Origin: Peribacillus frigoritolerans
Lineage (GTDB): Bacteria > Bacillota > Bacilli > Bacillales > DSM-1321
Length of the DNA: 64,000 nucleotides
Reading direction: 5' to 3'
Assembly (NCBI RefSeq): GCF_001636405.1
Contig: NZ_KV440950.1
Location: 1,573,712 to 1,637,711 of the forward strand
Position 1 is the first letter of the stretch. Each line of letters begins with the position of its first letter. Positions 53,599 through 62,712 of the stretch are shown here, piece after piece. The notes below the pieces were generated by a model. It saw nothing but the letters and a program-made list of their open reading frames with translations. It did not search any database and had not been told where the DNA came from. The translations under genes and the position numbers were made by a program.

Positions 53599-54118
53599 AA
53601 AAATGTTTCAGTTGATTTCAGAAATCCGCTCCCTTTCCGCCGACTGCCTGCCAAGCCTCCTCGACGCAAGCGTCTGCGGTGTCTCGTCTAGCCAGTTATT
53701 CGGCAGGAGTGTCGCAAATTTCTTCAATCATTAAGGATTATAGTAAAGAAACATGAAGAATAAACTAGTCTTAAGAATATTCGGGATGAGACTAGCCTAG
53801 AGTTTTATTAAAAAATGTTTCAGTTGATTTCAGAAATCCGCTCCCTTTCCGCCGACAGTCTGCCAAGCCTCCTCGACGCAAGCGTCTGCGGTGTCTCGTC
53901 TAGCCAGTTATTCGGCAGGAGTGTCGCAAATTTCTTCAATCATTAAGGATTATAGTAAAGAAACATGAAGAATAAACTAGTCTTAAGAATATTCGGGATG
54001 AGACTAGCCTAGAGTTTTATTAAAAAATGTTTCAGTTGATTTCAGAAATCCGCTCCCTTTCCGCCGACAGTCTGCCAAGCCTCCATGACGCAAGCGTCTG
54101 CGGTGTCTCGTCTAGCCA
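53599..54118. repeat. 212-bp tandem repeat, about 2.5 units (family B)
   Basis: GTTGATTTCAGAAATCC recurs at 53611, 53823 and 54035, exactly 212 bases apart, with almost no differences between units. Each unit holds CCCTTTCCGCCGAC, GCCAAGCCTCC, GCGTCTGCGGTGTCTCG and CGGCAGGAGTGTCGCA, then an AT-rich tail. The last unit is cut off at 54118 at the border of a chemoreceptor remnant. Confidence 0.95.
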
Positions 54119-54183
54119 TAAATTAGAAGTGGCGTTTTCTGCAGTCACCGGCATGAGCTCAACAAAAAGGAACGGTTATTAAA

Positions 54184-54360
54184 GTGATAGAAGAAATCAC
54201 CGCCGTATTACAGCAAACGACAGCTTCATCAGAAGAAATTGCATCATCGATGGAGGAACAAGCTGCTTCTTCCAATGAACTTGCTCAATATACACAGCAG
54301 CTTACACAGTTAATAAATGATTTGGAGCAGACGCTAGGGGAATTCCAGATAGAGAAGTAG
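54184..54360 (+). pseudogene. Methyl-accepting chemotaxis protein, C-terminal fragment
   Basis: Reads VIEEITAVLQQTTASSEEIA then SSMEEQAASSNELAQY, the tail of a chemoreceptor signalling/methylation helix, and ends in a normal stop. The rest of the gene (sensor, HAMP, hairpin tip) is missing. The frame is open for some codons upstream but runs toward the truncated end of the 212-bp repeat array. Confidence 0.85.
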
Positions 54361-54617
54361 GGAATAACAAATGTTGCAAAAAGGGAGGCCATTACAGTGG
54401 TTTCCTTTTTTGTTAGATTGCCATTACATCATTCTAAAAAGGTGAATCGCTGGGACATCTCTTTATGGTGGACATAATCATTGGAAGTATAAAAGTACAA
54501 TTTAGAGGATCGGGTCAAGTATCCATGCTTTTTTTACAAAGGGGAATAATATATAGGAATCGGACAAGTCGGCACGGATATTAAAAGCTTGCACAAATTT
54601 ATATGCTATAGATTCAT

Positions 54618-54660
54618 AGTAACGAGAGGGAAAAGTCATTTAGCTTTCCCTCTCGTTACT
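54618..54660. other. Perfect 16-bp hairpin without T run
   Basis: AGTAACGAGAGGGAAA pairs fully with TTTCCCTCTCGTTACT around an 11-base loop. No T run on either strand and no intact gene nearby. Confidence 0.7.
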
Positions 54661-54702
54661 TCTGCTAGATGATGGGTGATACCAATGGATTTGGGTTCCT
54701 GA

Positions 54703-54850
54703 TCAAAAACCCATCGCCTTCGTTATCAATTTCCGTTTGTTATCATGCAAAACCTCAAATACATTTCCCCTCCAAAACTATATCTTCCATTTTTATCAAA
54801 GTGTTCACTCCTATATCGTCATCCTCATCATAAATAGGGCAAGCCGTATA
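54703..54850 (-). pseudogene. Frameshifted remnant of an unknown gene
   Basis: On the minus strand one frame reads ACPIYDEDDDIGVNTLIKME then DIVLEGK, and after a single-base shift near 54762 the next reads VFEVLHDNKRKLITKAMGF and stops. Joined, they look like one acidic-to-basic protein end. Family not recognised. Confidence 0.5.
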
Positions 54851-55178
54851 TAAACGACTTTATCATGACCGGGATTTCTCTAATCTACCCTTACCCATAC
54901 TGCCAAGATAAACAAAATCCTCTAGGAATTCTTCGATTTCCAACTTTTATCGATGAGGTATAGGAATAAAGGTTTGCTTTTATGGTGTTTAATTGAATCC
55001 GACTGTTTGTTTTTAGGAAAAGCAGGCTGAAAGTTTCGTTTATTTTACCGATAATATAATTACTGTAGACATTAAGACTCATCTGATTGGGTGGGTGATA
55101 GGATAGAAGGTTCATATGGTGGGATTTACTTGAACATCATAAATATAAAAATATTTCAGCGTATAAAGGAAGGTTAAA

Positions 55179-56381
55179 ATGTTTAATGGAAAAATAAGCT
55201 GTATGATACTGACATTGGTATTCATGGTTAGTTTCACTTTCTTACCTGGTTTAAAGGCCGAGGCTGCAGATCCTGTGCATACTGTAATCTCTGGCGAAAC
55301 GGTGGAATCGATTGCCAAGACATATGATATATCGGCTGAGCAATTGATGAAGACGAATGGTTTACCGGATGATAAGTTATTTGCGGGCCAAAAGTTGACG
55401 ATCATTCAAACGGCGTATACCCCTTCCATCTATCAATGGTCGGAGAGAGGAAAAAAAATTGCGAAATATGCGAGATCTTTCATAGGGTTTAAAAAGACAG
55501 CTGGAGAGGAGACGCCTGAAAAGGGGTTCGATTCAAGCGGATTGATCCATTGGGTGCTTTCCCGGCAAAATGTGCCGGTCGACCGTTTGACAGTAGATGG
55601 TTTCTATAAGCAAGGGATGGATACAGCCACTCCGAAAACTGGGGATATAATATTCTTTCTGGAAAAAGACAGCTTAAAAGTCGTGACTGCGGGTATTTAT
55701 ATCGGCGAAAACCAATTTGTCAATTCTGGATATGGTGCAGAAACGGTTCAGGTTAGATCCGCCACAGAAGATTACTTTGCAAAATACCAAGTGGCGTACA
55801 AAACATATACTCCTAAAGGAGAGCATATCGTCCAAATGGGAGAAACGCTTAATAGTATATCGGAGCATTACAGCATTTCCATGAGTGCGATCAAAAGCCG
55901 CAACGCTTTAAATACCGATGAGTTGATGCAGGGGCAGTACCTTCAACTATACAGCAACCCGCTATTTCCGTTTTATGTAAACCAGGAGGCTGCATATGAT
56001 AAAGCATATGATGTCATCAAGTATGCATACACTTTACGCGGATTCACCTATGTTTTCGGGGGAGAAGATCCAATGACCGGAATGGATTGCAGCGGCTTCA
56101 TTTATTGGGTCATGAAGGAGCAGGGCCTTTCTGTAAAACGAGATTCCGCAGAGGATTACTTCTCATTGGTGCCCAAAATCGATAATCCGAAGGCCGGGGA
56201 TTTAGTATTTTTTAGGGACACGGGAACAAGGGTGGGTGTGACCCATGTAGGAATTTATCTTGGTGATGGCCGTTTTCTCAATTCAACGGAAAACACCGGC
56301 GTTCATATCTCCAACCTTTCGTCAGGTTATTTTGCCGAGAAATTCGAAAGCTTCGGTCAAGCCGAAAGCCTCATCGACTAA
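55179..56381 (+). CDS. Secreted cell-wall protein with two LysM and two NlpC/P60 domains, 400 aa
   Basis: Signal peptide (about 1-29, cleaved near GLKAEA), then LysM (about 30-72, HTVISGETVESIAKTYDIS), NlpC/P60-like domain 1 (about 90-205), LysM (about 212-256, GETLNSISEHYSIS) and NlpC/P60 domain 2 (about 275-395). Domain 2 has catalytic Cys304 in MDCSGFIYWV and His356 in VTHVGIYLGDG, so it should cut peptidoglycan stem peptides. Domain 1 has Ser119 (FDSSGLIHWV) and Thr170 (VTAGIYIGEN) at these positions and is probably inactive. AAGGAAGG before ATG. Resembles LytE/CwlO-class endopeptidases, but with an unusual alternating layout. Confidence 0.9.
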   Translation: MFNGKISCMILTLVFMVSFTFLPGLKAEAADPVHTVISGETVESIAKTYDISAEQLMKTNGLPDDKLFAGQKLTIIQTAYTPSIYQWSERGKKIAKYARSFIGFKKTAGEETPEKGFDSSGLIHWVLSRQNVPVDRLTVDGFYKQGMDTATPKTGDIIFFLEKDSLKVVTAGIYIGENQFVNSGYGAETVQVRSATEDYFAKYQVAYKTYTPKGEHIVQMGETLNSISEHYSISMSAIKSRNALNTDELMQGQYLQLYSNPLFPFYVNQEAAYDKAYDVIKYAYTLRGFTYVFGGEDPMTGMDCSGFIYWVMKEQGLSVKRDSAEDYFSLVPKIDNPKAGDLVFFRDTGTRVGVTHVGIYLGDGRFLNSTENTGVHISNLSSGYFAEKFESFGQAESLID

Positions 56382-56386
56382 GAAGG

Positions 56387-57016
56387 TCATTCAACCTGTT
56401 TATATTCAAGAGTGGCTTTTTCAATGGCAGTAACGAACCGTTTAAGAAGATTACAGTGATTGACCCTGTTCTTACTGGTAAAGTCATCACCTTTGAAAAA
56501 GCTTTTTCTGAGCTTTGTGGAAAGTTCCAATTGTACGCCTGCGCCAGTTTTGGATGTGTTGGTGATGTTGTTTCCATTCATGCCTGAAAGGTGCTGCGGT
56601 GCATGATCAGTTTGAAATCCAGCTTCGTTGAGGCATTGCTGAATAAGGTTCTTATATGGTTCGTTCCTTCCGCCAATGTAAACCAGCCCATTATGTACGT
56701 CGTAGTGGCCATGGATCGAAAGGGTGGTCTGAGCGTTCGCTGCCATTGAAACGCCGCTCGGTTCATTGAATAAGCGGGATGGTATATGGAGGACCTGGTT
56801 GCCCCTTGGCTTTAGGCCTTCGAATAGGTAGGTGCTTGCACAAAGTCTCTCTCCAAGTGCGGCTGCAATTTCACTCGTACCTGGTTCGATATTCCCGCCA
56901 TGGATGGCTAGAACTGCAATATCAGGATTCCTGTGATGAAGGATGATGCGGTAATCAAGGTATTCTTGTTCATTTTCCTGCAGTTCAAAAAAATCGGTAT
57001 AGCTATTTTCAATCAT
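56387..57016 (-). CDS. Poly-gamma-glutamate hydrolase, PghP/YndL-like, 209 aa
   Basis: Zinc peptidase of the phage-type PghP (DUF867) family. AVLAIHGGNIEPGTSEIAAALG supplies the first His and Glu ligands, LSIHGHYD the later His pair, and GAGVQLELSTKLRKSFF the catalytic-end motif. Length matches the family (about 200-230 aa). CGGAGG before ATG. It lies directly downstream of the capsule operon's terminator and on the same strand. Its likely role is to degrade poly-gamma-glutamate made by that operon, or foreign capsule. Confidence 0.88.
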   Translation of the reverse strand: MIENSYTDFFELQENEQEYLDYRIILHHRNPDIAVLAIHGGNIEPGTSEIAAALGERLCASTYLFEGLKPRGNQVLHIPSRLFNEPSGVSMAANAQTTLSIHGHYDVHNGLVYIGGRNEPYKNLIQQCLNEAGFQTDHAPQHLSGMNGNNITNTSKTGAGVQLELSTKLRKSFFKGDDFTSKNRVNHCNLLKRFVTAIEKATLEYKQVE

Positions 57017-57070
57017 GGTAATCCTCCGTATCTGTAGTGTATCTAATCTTCCATACCCATTGACTGCAAA

Positions 57071-57100
57071 AATAAAAAAAGCGGGGATGCCCCAGCTTTT
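57071..57100 (-). terminator. Terminator of the capsule operon
   Basis: Minus strand: AAAGC(T)GGGG-CAT-CCCC(G)CTTTTTTT hairpin starting at the pgsE stop. Only about 54 bases separate it from pghP, which may depend on readthrough. Confidence 0.75.
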
Positions 57101-57250
57101 TCATTTTTCGACTGTCGTATATAGTTCTATTTTCTTTTGCTCGTCGGGTGTTAACGTTTCTGTCCGTTTAAACGTATTCATTGTCACAAGCAGGGCTGCT
57201 ACAAGAAGGACAGGTATTACCCAGCTTGTTATTTTTTTTACGATATTCAT
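57101..57250 (-). CDS. pgsE: PgsE/CapE small capsule protein, 49 aa
   Basis: One membrane helix near the N-terminus ([19 protein letters not shown]), then a polar tail with [20 protein letters not shown]. Size, topology and position at the end of the pgs operon match CapE of B. anthracis (47 aa) and PgsE of B. subtilis (55 aa), needed for efficient polymer synthesis. AAGGGGAT before the ATG. Confidence 0.85.
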   Translation of the reverse strand: MNIVKKITSWVIPVLLVAALLVTMNTFKRTETLTPDEQKKIELYTTVEK

Positions 57251-57319
57251 ATTCAAAATCCCCTTATACAACGCTAAAATTTATATGATATTTAGAAAAG
57301 GAGGGGCTGGATTGCTTGT

Positions 57320-58903
57320 TTATTGCTGAGCTTTCCAGCTTCCGTTTCTTCTTTTATCTCCAGCTCCGGATATTTGTCCATTTTTCTCGTTTTTAACGAG
57401 TCCTTGAACCCCGCCATAATACATGGGCGAAATCTTCTGAATGACTTCGTATCCGGAATCTTCCAAGTCGGATACAGTTTCATCCGAAAGCCTGGATTCT
57501 GTATAAATCTTCTTTCCATCAAAGACGAACCGATTACGATCGACGATATCCTGCAACGAGCCTTCATTTTCTGTATAAGAATAAAGAACCTGCATCAATA
57601 CTTGCGGAATCCTATCACCGCCTGGTGAGCCGATCCCGATCGATTCCCGCCCAGGTTTCTTGAGAATGGTCGGAGCGGTGAAAGTTCTTGACCGTTTATA
57701 TGCCTTTTGTGAGTTCAAGCCGGACCTGAAATTTTTCAGTTGATCGTTAAGGAAAAATCCATTTGTATAATCCCCAGATCCGAAAAAGTTACTGAGCGTA
57801 TTCGTTGCGGAAACGACAGTGCCGTTTTTGTCCATTACCACAAAGTGTGTCGTACTTTCATGTTCTTCGGAACCATTCGATTCTTTATCTTCCCATTTTT
57901 CACTTTTGATCTTATTTTTAAGACTATCCAAGTGAATGGGGGAGAGCAATTTTTCCGCCTTGGAGTGACTTATTCCATCTCCAACATTGACGGTCCGATC
58001 TTGATAAGCAGTATCCGTAATGCCCGCCAAGACTTTCATATAAGCTGATTTGCTTGAAGAATCACCTAGGTTCATTTCCTCGGCTAGCTTTAACATTTCA
58101 AGAACGGTAATTCCTGAAAAGGGCGGAGGTGCGGTAAAAACATCATAACCGGCAAATGTTCCTTGGACCGGTTTCCGTTCTTTCACCTCATAGCGCTTTA
58201 AATCCATCAAGTCGATATCTGATTCCCTTTTAATATCCCGCGCAATTTCGCCTTTATAAAAACCATCAGGACCTTCATGCTGGATCTCCTTCAGTGTTTC
58301 AGCAAGTCTTTCTTGGACGAGGGTTTTGCCTGGTTCAATGGCATCACCATCAGGATAAAAAAGTGAAGTCGCATCGGAAGATATCCTTGGCTGAGCCGCT
58401 TCTAAGCGTGATGATAACGATTCGTTGACTTCAAATCCTTCTTCAGCCAAATCTATAGCCGGCTGAAGAAGGTCTGCCATTGGTACGCTCCCATACTTAT
58501 CACTGATGACCTGCATGCCGGCCACTAAGCCAGGAATCCCTGTATCGTGTCTTGAACTTGGGTCTTCTGGAGAGGATTCACGATAATCGATAAATTCGGG
58601 TTCGCCGGATTCCGGGGCAATCAGCATACCGCCGCCGCCGCCCACGCCAGATCCATAAGGTTCGACTACACCTAATACATACGATACCGCAATGGCGGCA
58701 TCAGCCGCCGTTCCGCCGTTTTCCAATATATCCATCCCGACATCTATTGCGATTGGATTTGAAGAACTGACCCCATATGATTGTTCCGTTTTACTCTTTA
58801 TCGGATCATTCGTGTCAGAAATAGGGGGTGTCTTCGAACATCCAGCAATATATATGAGCAAGCTTAGGGATATGAGCACTTTTCCCGTCATACGGTTAAT
58901 CAT
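57320..58903 (-). CDS. capD: Gamma-glutamyltransferase, CapD-like capsule depolymerase/anchoring enzyme, 527 aa
   Basis: Secreted lipoprotein-like start (ISLSLLIYIAGCSK) then the Ntn-hydrolase fold. The precursor is expected to self-cleave before Thr351 in HESTTHFVVMD, almost the same number as Thr352 of B. anthracis CapD (528 aa). GSPGGDRIPQVLMQVL is a family glycine-rich motif. CapD anchors poly-gamma-glutamate to peptidoglycan and trims it; plain Ggt would only release glutamate. Placement between pgsA and pgsE, as in capBCADE, supports the CapD role. AAGGGGG before ATG. Confidence 0.92.
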   Translation of the reverse strand: MINRMTGKVLISLSLLIYIAGCSKTPPISDTNDPIKSKTEQSYGVSSSNPIAIDVGMDILENGGTAADAAIAVSYVLGVVEPYGSGVGGGGGMLIAPESGEPEFIDYRESSPEDPSSRHDTGIPGLVAGMQVISDKYGSVPMADLLQPAIDLAEEGFEVNESLSSRLEAAQPRISSDATSLFYPDGDAIEPGKTLVQERLAETLKEIQHEGPDGFYKGEIARDIKRESDIDLMDLKRYEVKERKPVQGTFAGYDVFTAPPPFSGITVLEMLKLAEEMNLGDSSSKSAYMKVLAGITDTAYQDRTVNVGDGISHSKAEKLLSPIHLDSLKNKIKSEKWEDKESNGSEEHESTTHFVVMDKNGTVVSATNTLSNFFGSGDYTNGFFLNDQLKNFRSGLNSQKAYKRSRTFTAPTILKKPGRESIGIGSPGGDRIPQVLMQVLYSYTENEGSLQDIVDRNRFVFDGKKIYTESRLSDETVSDLEDSGYEVIQKISPMYYGGVQGLVKNEKNGQISGAGDKRRNGSWKAQQ

Positions 58904-58977
58904 CGGTTGTTCCCCCTTTTCGTTGAGATTCTAAGTTGTGTGTCTTCATTCTTCAAATAGTAGTGATAAAGCGTTCC

Positions 58978-60261
58978 TTACTGAATGGGTTGTATTCCAG
59001 GTTGTTTAGCTTGTACGGCCTTTTTCTCTTGTGCTGCTTTTTTCTCCAGTGCAGCTTTCTTTTCCATTGCTGCCTTTTCCTCTTGTTCACGCTGTGCCTT
59101 ATGATCGATTACCTTCTTGTGATCCAAGGAAATCTCGATGCGATCCTCTTTTTTAGACCATTGGACTTTTTCACTCGTTTCCTTCGTCAACTGTCGGTAA
59201 ACACGTGATTTGTCAATGGAAGAGGTAGCTGGCCTTGGTGTTGCTTCTTCAATTTGCAACGGTACGACATCGATTGTAGCTTTTCCGTCATTCGCTAAAT
59301 GGTATTGAACCATGGCTGAATCCTTTGTGCGTGTCCAGCCTTGATCGAATATGAAATTTCCTAGGCTATAGAAAATGATTCCATCTTTATAAACATCGAA
59401 CGATTGTAGCACGTGGGGGTGATGACCGATGATGATGTCAGCGCCCGCATCGATGATAGCTTTAGCCAAGTCTTTTTGTCGATCGGTTGTTGATGTTGAA
59501 TACTCTTGTCCCCAGTGCATATTCACCACAACCAAGTCTGCGTTGCCTTGCTTGGCATCACTTGCTTTGCCGATCATTTCAAATAATAAATCAGGGTTGG
59601 AGTTCAATAGTCCGGCTTTATCACTTTTTGATACGGCATCCTTACCGTAAACATCTGTGAAGCCAAGTGTTGCGACACGAACGCCATTAACATCCGCATA
59701 GTCGATGCTGTTTTTTGCTTCCGCGGTGTTAGATCCAACACCGACATAGTGCATATCCGCACTTTTGAATTCATCAATCGTGTCAAGGAGTCCTTGTTCT
59801 TCATAGTCCATCATATGGTTATTTGCCAATGACACCACAGAGAAGCCAGCATCTTTAACGGCTTCCACACCGCTAGTATTGGAGTTTAACCGGATGGGCG
59901 TATCGGCTCCCTTGTAGTTAGATACTTCTTCTTTTAAAGCGGTATGTTCATAATTCCCACTGACATAATCCGAATTGGCAAAATAGGGTTTCATATACCG
60001 GAAGAGGTATTCATACCCGTGCTTTTCCGTCACTTCTTCAACATAACGTCCCATCATCACATCACCGACCATTGTCATCGTCAATGGTTGATCGGATTTT
60101 GTTGCGACTGTTTTCACTTCCTCAGCCCGTCCCATCCAAGTGGTAATGACTAAAGCGATTAGTAATATAGGTAGTATGATTCCAGTGTATTTAAGATTCT
60201 TTTTCTTCGTGCGTTTAATAAAGATAAGTGTTTTTTCTTTTGCATTTAAAGTCCGTTTCAT
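58978..60261 (-). CDS. pgsA: PgsA/CapA poly-gamma-glutamate export protein, 427 aa
   Basis: Membrane-anchored (helix about 23-42) extracellular protein with a calcineurin-like PGA_cap domain: TMTMVGDVMMGRYVEE, SLANNHMMDYEEQG, VVNMHWGQEYS, IIGHHPHVLQSFDVYKDGIIFYSLGNFIFDQ in part. ATG 60261 follows GAGGTG; the ORF opens at a GTG inside that site. After the domain there is a 45-residue tail rich in KKAA/EKKA repeats ending QPGIQPIQ, not usual for short PgsA proteins (about 380 aa). Needed for polymer export. Confidence 0.93.
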   Translation of the reverse strand: MKRTLNAKEKTLIFIKRTKKKNLKYTGIILPILLIALVITTWMGRAEEVKTVATKSDQPLTMTMVGDVMMGRYVEEVTEKHGYEYLFRYMKPYFANSDYVSGNYEHTALKEEVSNYKGADTPIRLNSNTSGVEAVKDAGFSVVSLANNHMMDYEEQGLLDTIDEFKSADMHYVGVGSNTAEAKNSIDYADVNGVRVATLGFTDVYGKDAVSKSDKAGLLNSNPDLLFEMIGKASDAKQGNADLVVVNMHWGQEYSTSTTDRQKDLAKAIIDAGADIIIGHHPHVLQSFDVYKDGIIFYSLGNFIFDQGWTRTKDSAMVQYHLANDGKATIDVVPLQIEEATPRPATSSIDKSRVYRQLTKETSEKVQWSKKEDRIEISLDHKKVIDHKAQREQEEKAAMEKKAALEKKAAQEKKAVQAKQPGIQPIQ

Positions 60262-60271
60262 TTTTTGCACC

Positions 60272-60721
60272 TCAGAATAGGTAGTACACGTTCATTAAAC
60301 CGAATGTTATGCCGGATAATAAAAGCGTGCTGCCAAGTGTCAATGGCATTCCTTGTCTTTGTATGGTATTCGCTATCAATCCAGGTACGATTATACCGAT
60401 TCCCCGAAACTCGAATATTTCAAAGGGCATGACGGGGTAGACTAAGTCCAATAGGAGTTTCAAGCAAATCCCGGTCACCATCATGGCGGCGAATTTTCTT
60501 CTTCCATATAAAATCACCCATCTTGAAAGGCCGTGGGTGACGATTAAATAAGTTACGACACTAATGATCAAAATGGTCAGCATGATTTCCCATTGATCAA
60601 ATACTAATGCCAAATAACCTGGCACGATAAGTCCTGCGGGTACGACACCCGTCTTTTCTGAAAATATAAGGCTAAGCGTTACTCCCAGTACTAGGGCTAC
60701 ATATAAATCCGATCCAAACAT
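60272..60721 (-). CDS. pgsC: PgsC/CapC membrane subunit of poly-gamma-glutamate synthase, 149 aa
   Basis: Very hydrophobic, four to five helices, starting MFGSDLYVALVLGVTLSLIF; EKTGVVPAGLIVPGYLAL is the conserved stretch. Length is exactly that of B. subtilis PgsC. AGGAGG before ATG. Lies 15 bases after pgsB and about 10 before pgsA. Confidence 0.95.
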   Translation of the reverse strand: MFGSDLYVALVLGVTLSLIFSEKTGVVPAGLIVPGYLALVFDQWEIMLTILIISVVTYLIVTHGLSRWVILYGRRKFAAMMVTGICLKLLLDLVYPVMPFEIFEFRGIGIIVPGLIANTIQRQGMPLTLGSTLLLSGITFGLMNVYYLF

Positions 60722-60736
60722 TAAGGTTCCTCCTAC

Positions 60737-61918
60737 TTAACTTGCTTTTTGCTTTGTTTTAGATTTCATGAATGCTTCAATTAATGGTTCCGCTGCACCG
60801 TGAATATTCCCGACACCGTAGACGATGCGATTTTTCATCAATGGGCGCAGACGGGCCACGATTTCTTCAGTTGACCAGTTTTCTAAATCCCAATATTCTT
60901 TAGTATCCAATTTACCTTGCTCGAATACCTTCGTGATTGGTGATGTAGTTTCACCAATGGCAATGACGATTTCGGATTTTATGTACGGCAATACATCTCT
61001 AGCAAACTGCTCGGTACGGTCCACACGGTCTGCACGGCAGTTCATGATGACGATAGGAGGTTCTGTGCTGTATCCGAACGTATTGACACGTTCCCATATG
61101 TTCAGCGTCGATGCCGCGTCGTTTGCAGCAAAGCCATTGACAAAGAAAGTTGGCTGGATGCGATCTCCGAATTTGGTGATCCGCATGGCCCCTGGATCTG
61201 GATGTGCATTCAGCATGCCGCGGAAAGCCGTTTTTTCATCAATTCCCAAAGCTTCCGCAACGGCCAAGGCCAGTGATGCGTTATCCGGAAATACCATATA
61301 GTCGAATTCGCGTAAGAAATCCTCGGAAATTCTTGAATTATCTGCAACAATCACTTTTGTGTTCCGTTCTTTGGCGATTTGTTTGAAAAAGTCCAAATAT
61401 TCACTTTCAATGGTTATTAAGTGACCATTATGGGGAATGGTAGCAGTGAAGGCTTCAGCAACCTCATCCATAGTCGGTCCCATGACATCCATATGGTCTT
61501 CCAATACATTCACGATGACCCCGATGTTTGCCTGGATCATTTTGTTTTGGAAGATTAGTTGATAGTCAGGCTGTACGGCCATGCACTCACAAACCAGTGC
61601 TTCCGTGCCTAAGTCGGCAACTTCTTTAACTACACGCCGTTGTTCTCCTATGTTGGGTCCTTCAGGGCGGCGTACAATCGGTTTTTCCTTGTCGGTAAAC
61701 CAATAGATCATTCTTGCTGATGTTCCGGTTGTTTTACCTACTGTTTTGTATTTTGCTTCCTGGATCACACCTGTAATTAGACGCGTTACAGTCGATTTCC
61801 CTCGAATCCCATTCACATTCACACGTACCGGGATGGAGTCGAGACGCTTCTGATGGCGTTTTTGTTCAAAAATGCCATAGCCAAGCAAAAAGATCGCACA
61901 AATAAATATTGGTGCCAT
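60737..61918 (-). CDS. pgsB: PgsB/CapB poly-gamma-glutamate ligase, 393 aa
   Basis: Mur-ligase-like ATP-dependent amide ligase that polymerises glutamate. One N-terminal membrane helix, P-loop VNVNGIRGKSTVTRLITG, and EALVCECMAVQPDYQ with the conserved acidic residues. Length 393 equals B. subtilis PgsB. First gene of pgsB-pgsC-pgsA-capD-pgsE; GAGAGG before ATG. Whether D- or L-glutamate is used cannot be told; no racemase gene is adjacent. Confidence 0.95.
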   Translation of the reverse strand: MAPIFICAIFLLGYGIFEQKRHQKRLDSIPVRVNVNGIRGKSTVTRLITGVIQEAKYKTVGKTTGTSARMIYWFTDKEKPIVRRPEGPNIGEQRRVVKEVADLGTEALVCECMAVQPDYQLIFQNKMIQANIGVIVNVLEDHMDVMGPTMDEVAEAFTATIPHNGHLITIESEYLDFFKQIAKERNTKVIVADNSRISEDFLREFDYMVFPDNASLALAVAEALGIDEKTAFRGMLNAHPDPGAMRITKFGDRIQPTFFVNGFAANDAASTLNIWERVNTFGYSTEPPIVIMNCRADRVDRTEQFARDVLPYIKSEIVIAIGETTSPITKVFEQGKLDTKEYWDLENWSTEEIVARLRPLMKNRIVYGVGNIHGAAEPLIEAFMKSKTKQKAS

Positions 61919-62559
61919 TTTTTTTTAACCTCTCTTTTTTTCAAATATTTGAATTACTGAATACACACTACATGATTTTAAACTTAATAGGCAAGAGCCA
62001 ATTATTCTATCGTAATATAGTTATCATCAGCTTTTTCAAATATATGTATATTAGGGTGTAATAGTATCTAATGGGATGAATTATTTTGTGAGTACAAAGA
62101 TATGGCTGGTAATCGAGGGAATCGAGGTTTCATTTACACTAAATTATGGAAAGTTTAATAAAGCCCCATTTCAGTCAGAATCAAAATGGTTTTATGAGCA
62201 TTTGAACCTGATTCATAATGTTCATGTTTGAATAATAATTTTTTAAAAAAGCGAGGTTTATTACAATTTATTAATTGTTTATACCCATTGTTTGACATAA
62301 ACGTTACAATTTTTATGGATTTGTCATTCAATGTGAAATATTGCATCTTACGACTCAATTAGTTGAACTCTTTTGAATATGGATAAAGATGAGTAAAAGA
62401 ACACATCTCTTTTTTGTGATCTTTTCCGGTTTTTCCTTGGTAATACCCATGGGTCTATAATTGACCTTTTACCTAAAAAATGAAATGAACTAAAGTTAAC
62501 CCATTTCTTTTAAAAAATACCTAGTTTCTTCTATAGATATAGTGTTTTTATATAAGAAT
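61919..62559. other. AT-rich upstream region of the capsule operon, no gene seen
   Basis: Presumably holds the capsule promoter and regulator sites. A perfect palindrome TTCAAATATTTGAA lies at 61940-61953 just before pgsB, with a related CAAATATATG near 62037. A 67-codon minus-strand frame at 62155-62358 has no ribosome site and is probably spurious. Confidence 0.5.
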
Positions 62560-62562
62560 GAA

Positions 62563-62596
62563 AAATAAAAAAAGCCCAGAAGCATATCTGGGCTTT
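62563..62596 (-). terminator. Terminator of the small basic protein gene
   Basis: AAAGCCCAGA / TCTGGGCTTT stem with seven T following on the minus strand. Confidence 0.88.
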
Positions 62597-62712
62597 CGGC
62601 TTTTATATTGTAAATGAATGGAATGGTCACGAATCTCCGTTAATCATGGATAGATTTACCTTTTGTGGGTCTTGAGTTACAGCATGGGTAGCTGAATTAT
62701 GAAGGAATCAGG

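Larger units (their letters stand above)
54361..55178. other. Intergenic region with decayed gene traces
   Basis: No intact gene. Contains the hairpin at 54618-54660 and frameshifted minus-strand coding traces at 54703-54850. A short plus-strand scrap ending near 55105 reads AESFVYFTDNIITVDIKTHL. The longest minus-strand frame (54891-55115) has no ribosome site and looks spurious. Confidence 0.5.

Noticed and set aside
54891..55115. 74-codon minus-strand frame
   Set aside because: No ribosome site and no coding character; the region looks like decayed DNA.
62155..62358. 67-codon minus-strand frame upstream of pgsB
   Set aside because: AT-rich, no ribosome site, no recognisable features; left as possible but unsupported.
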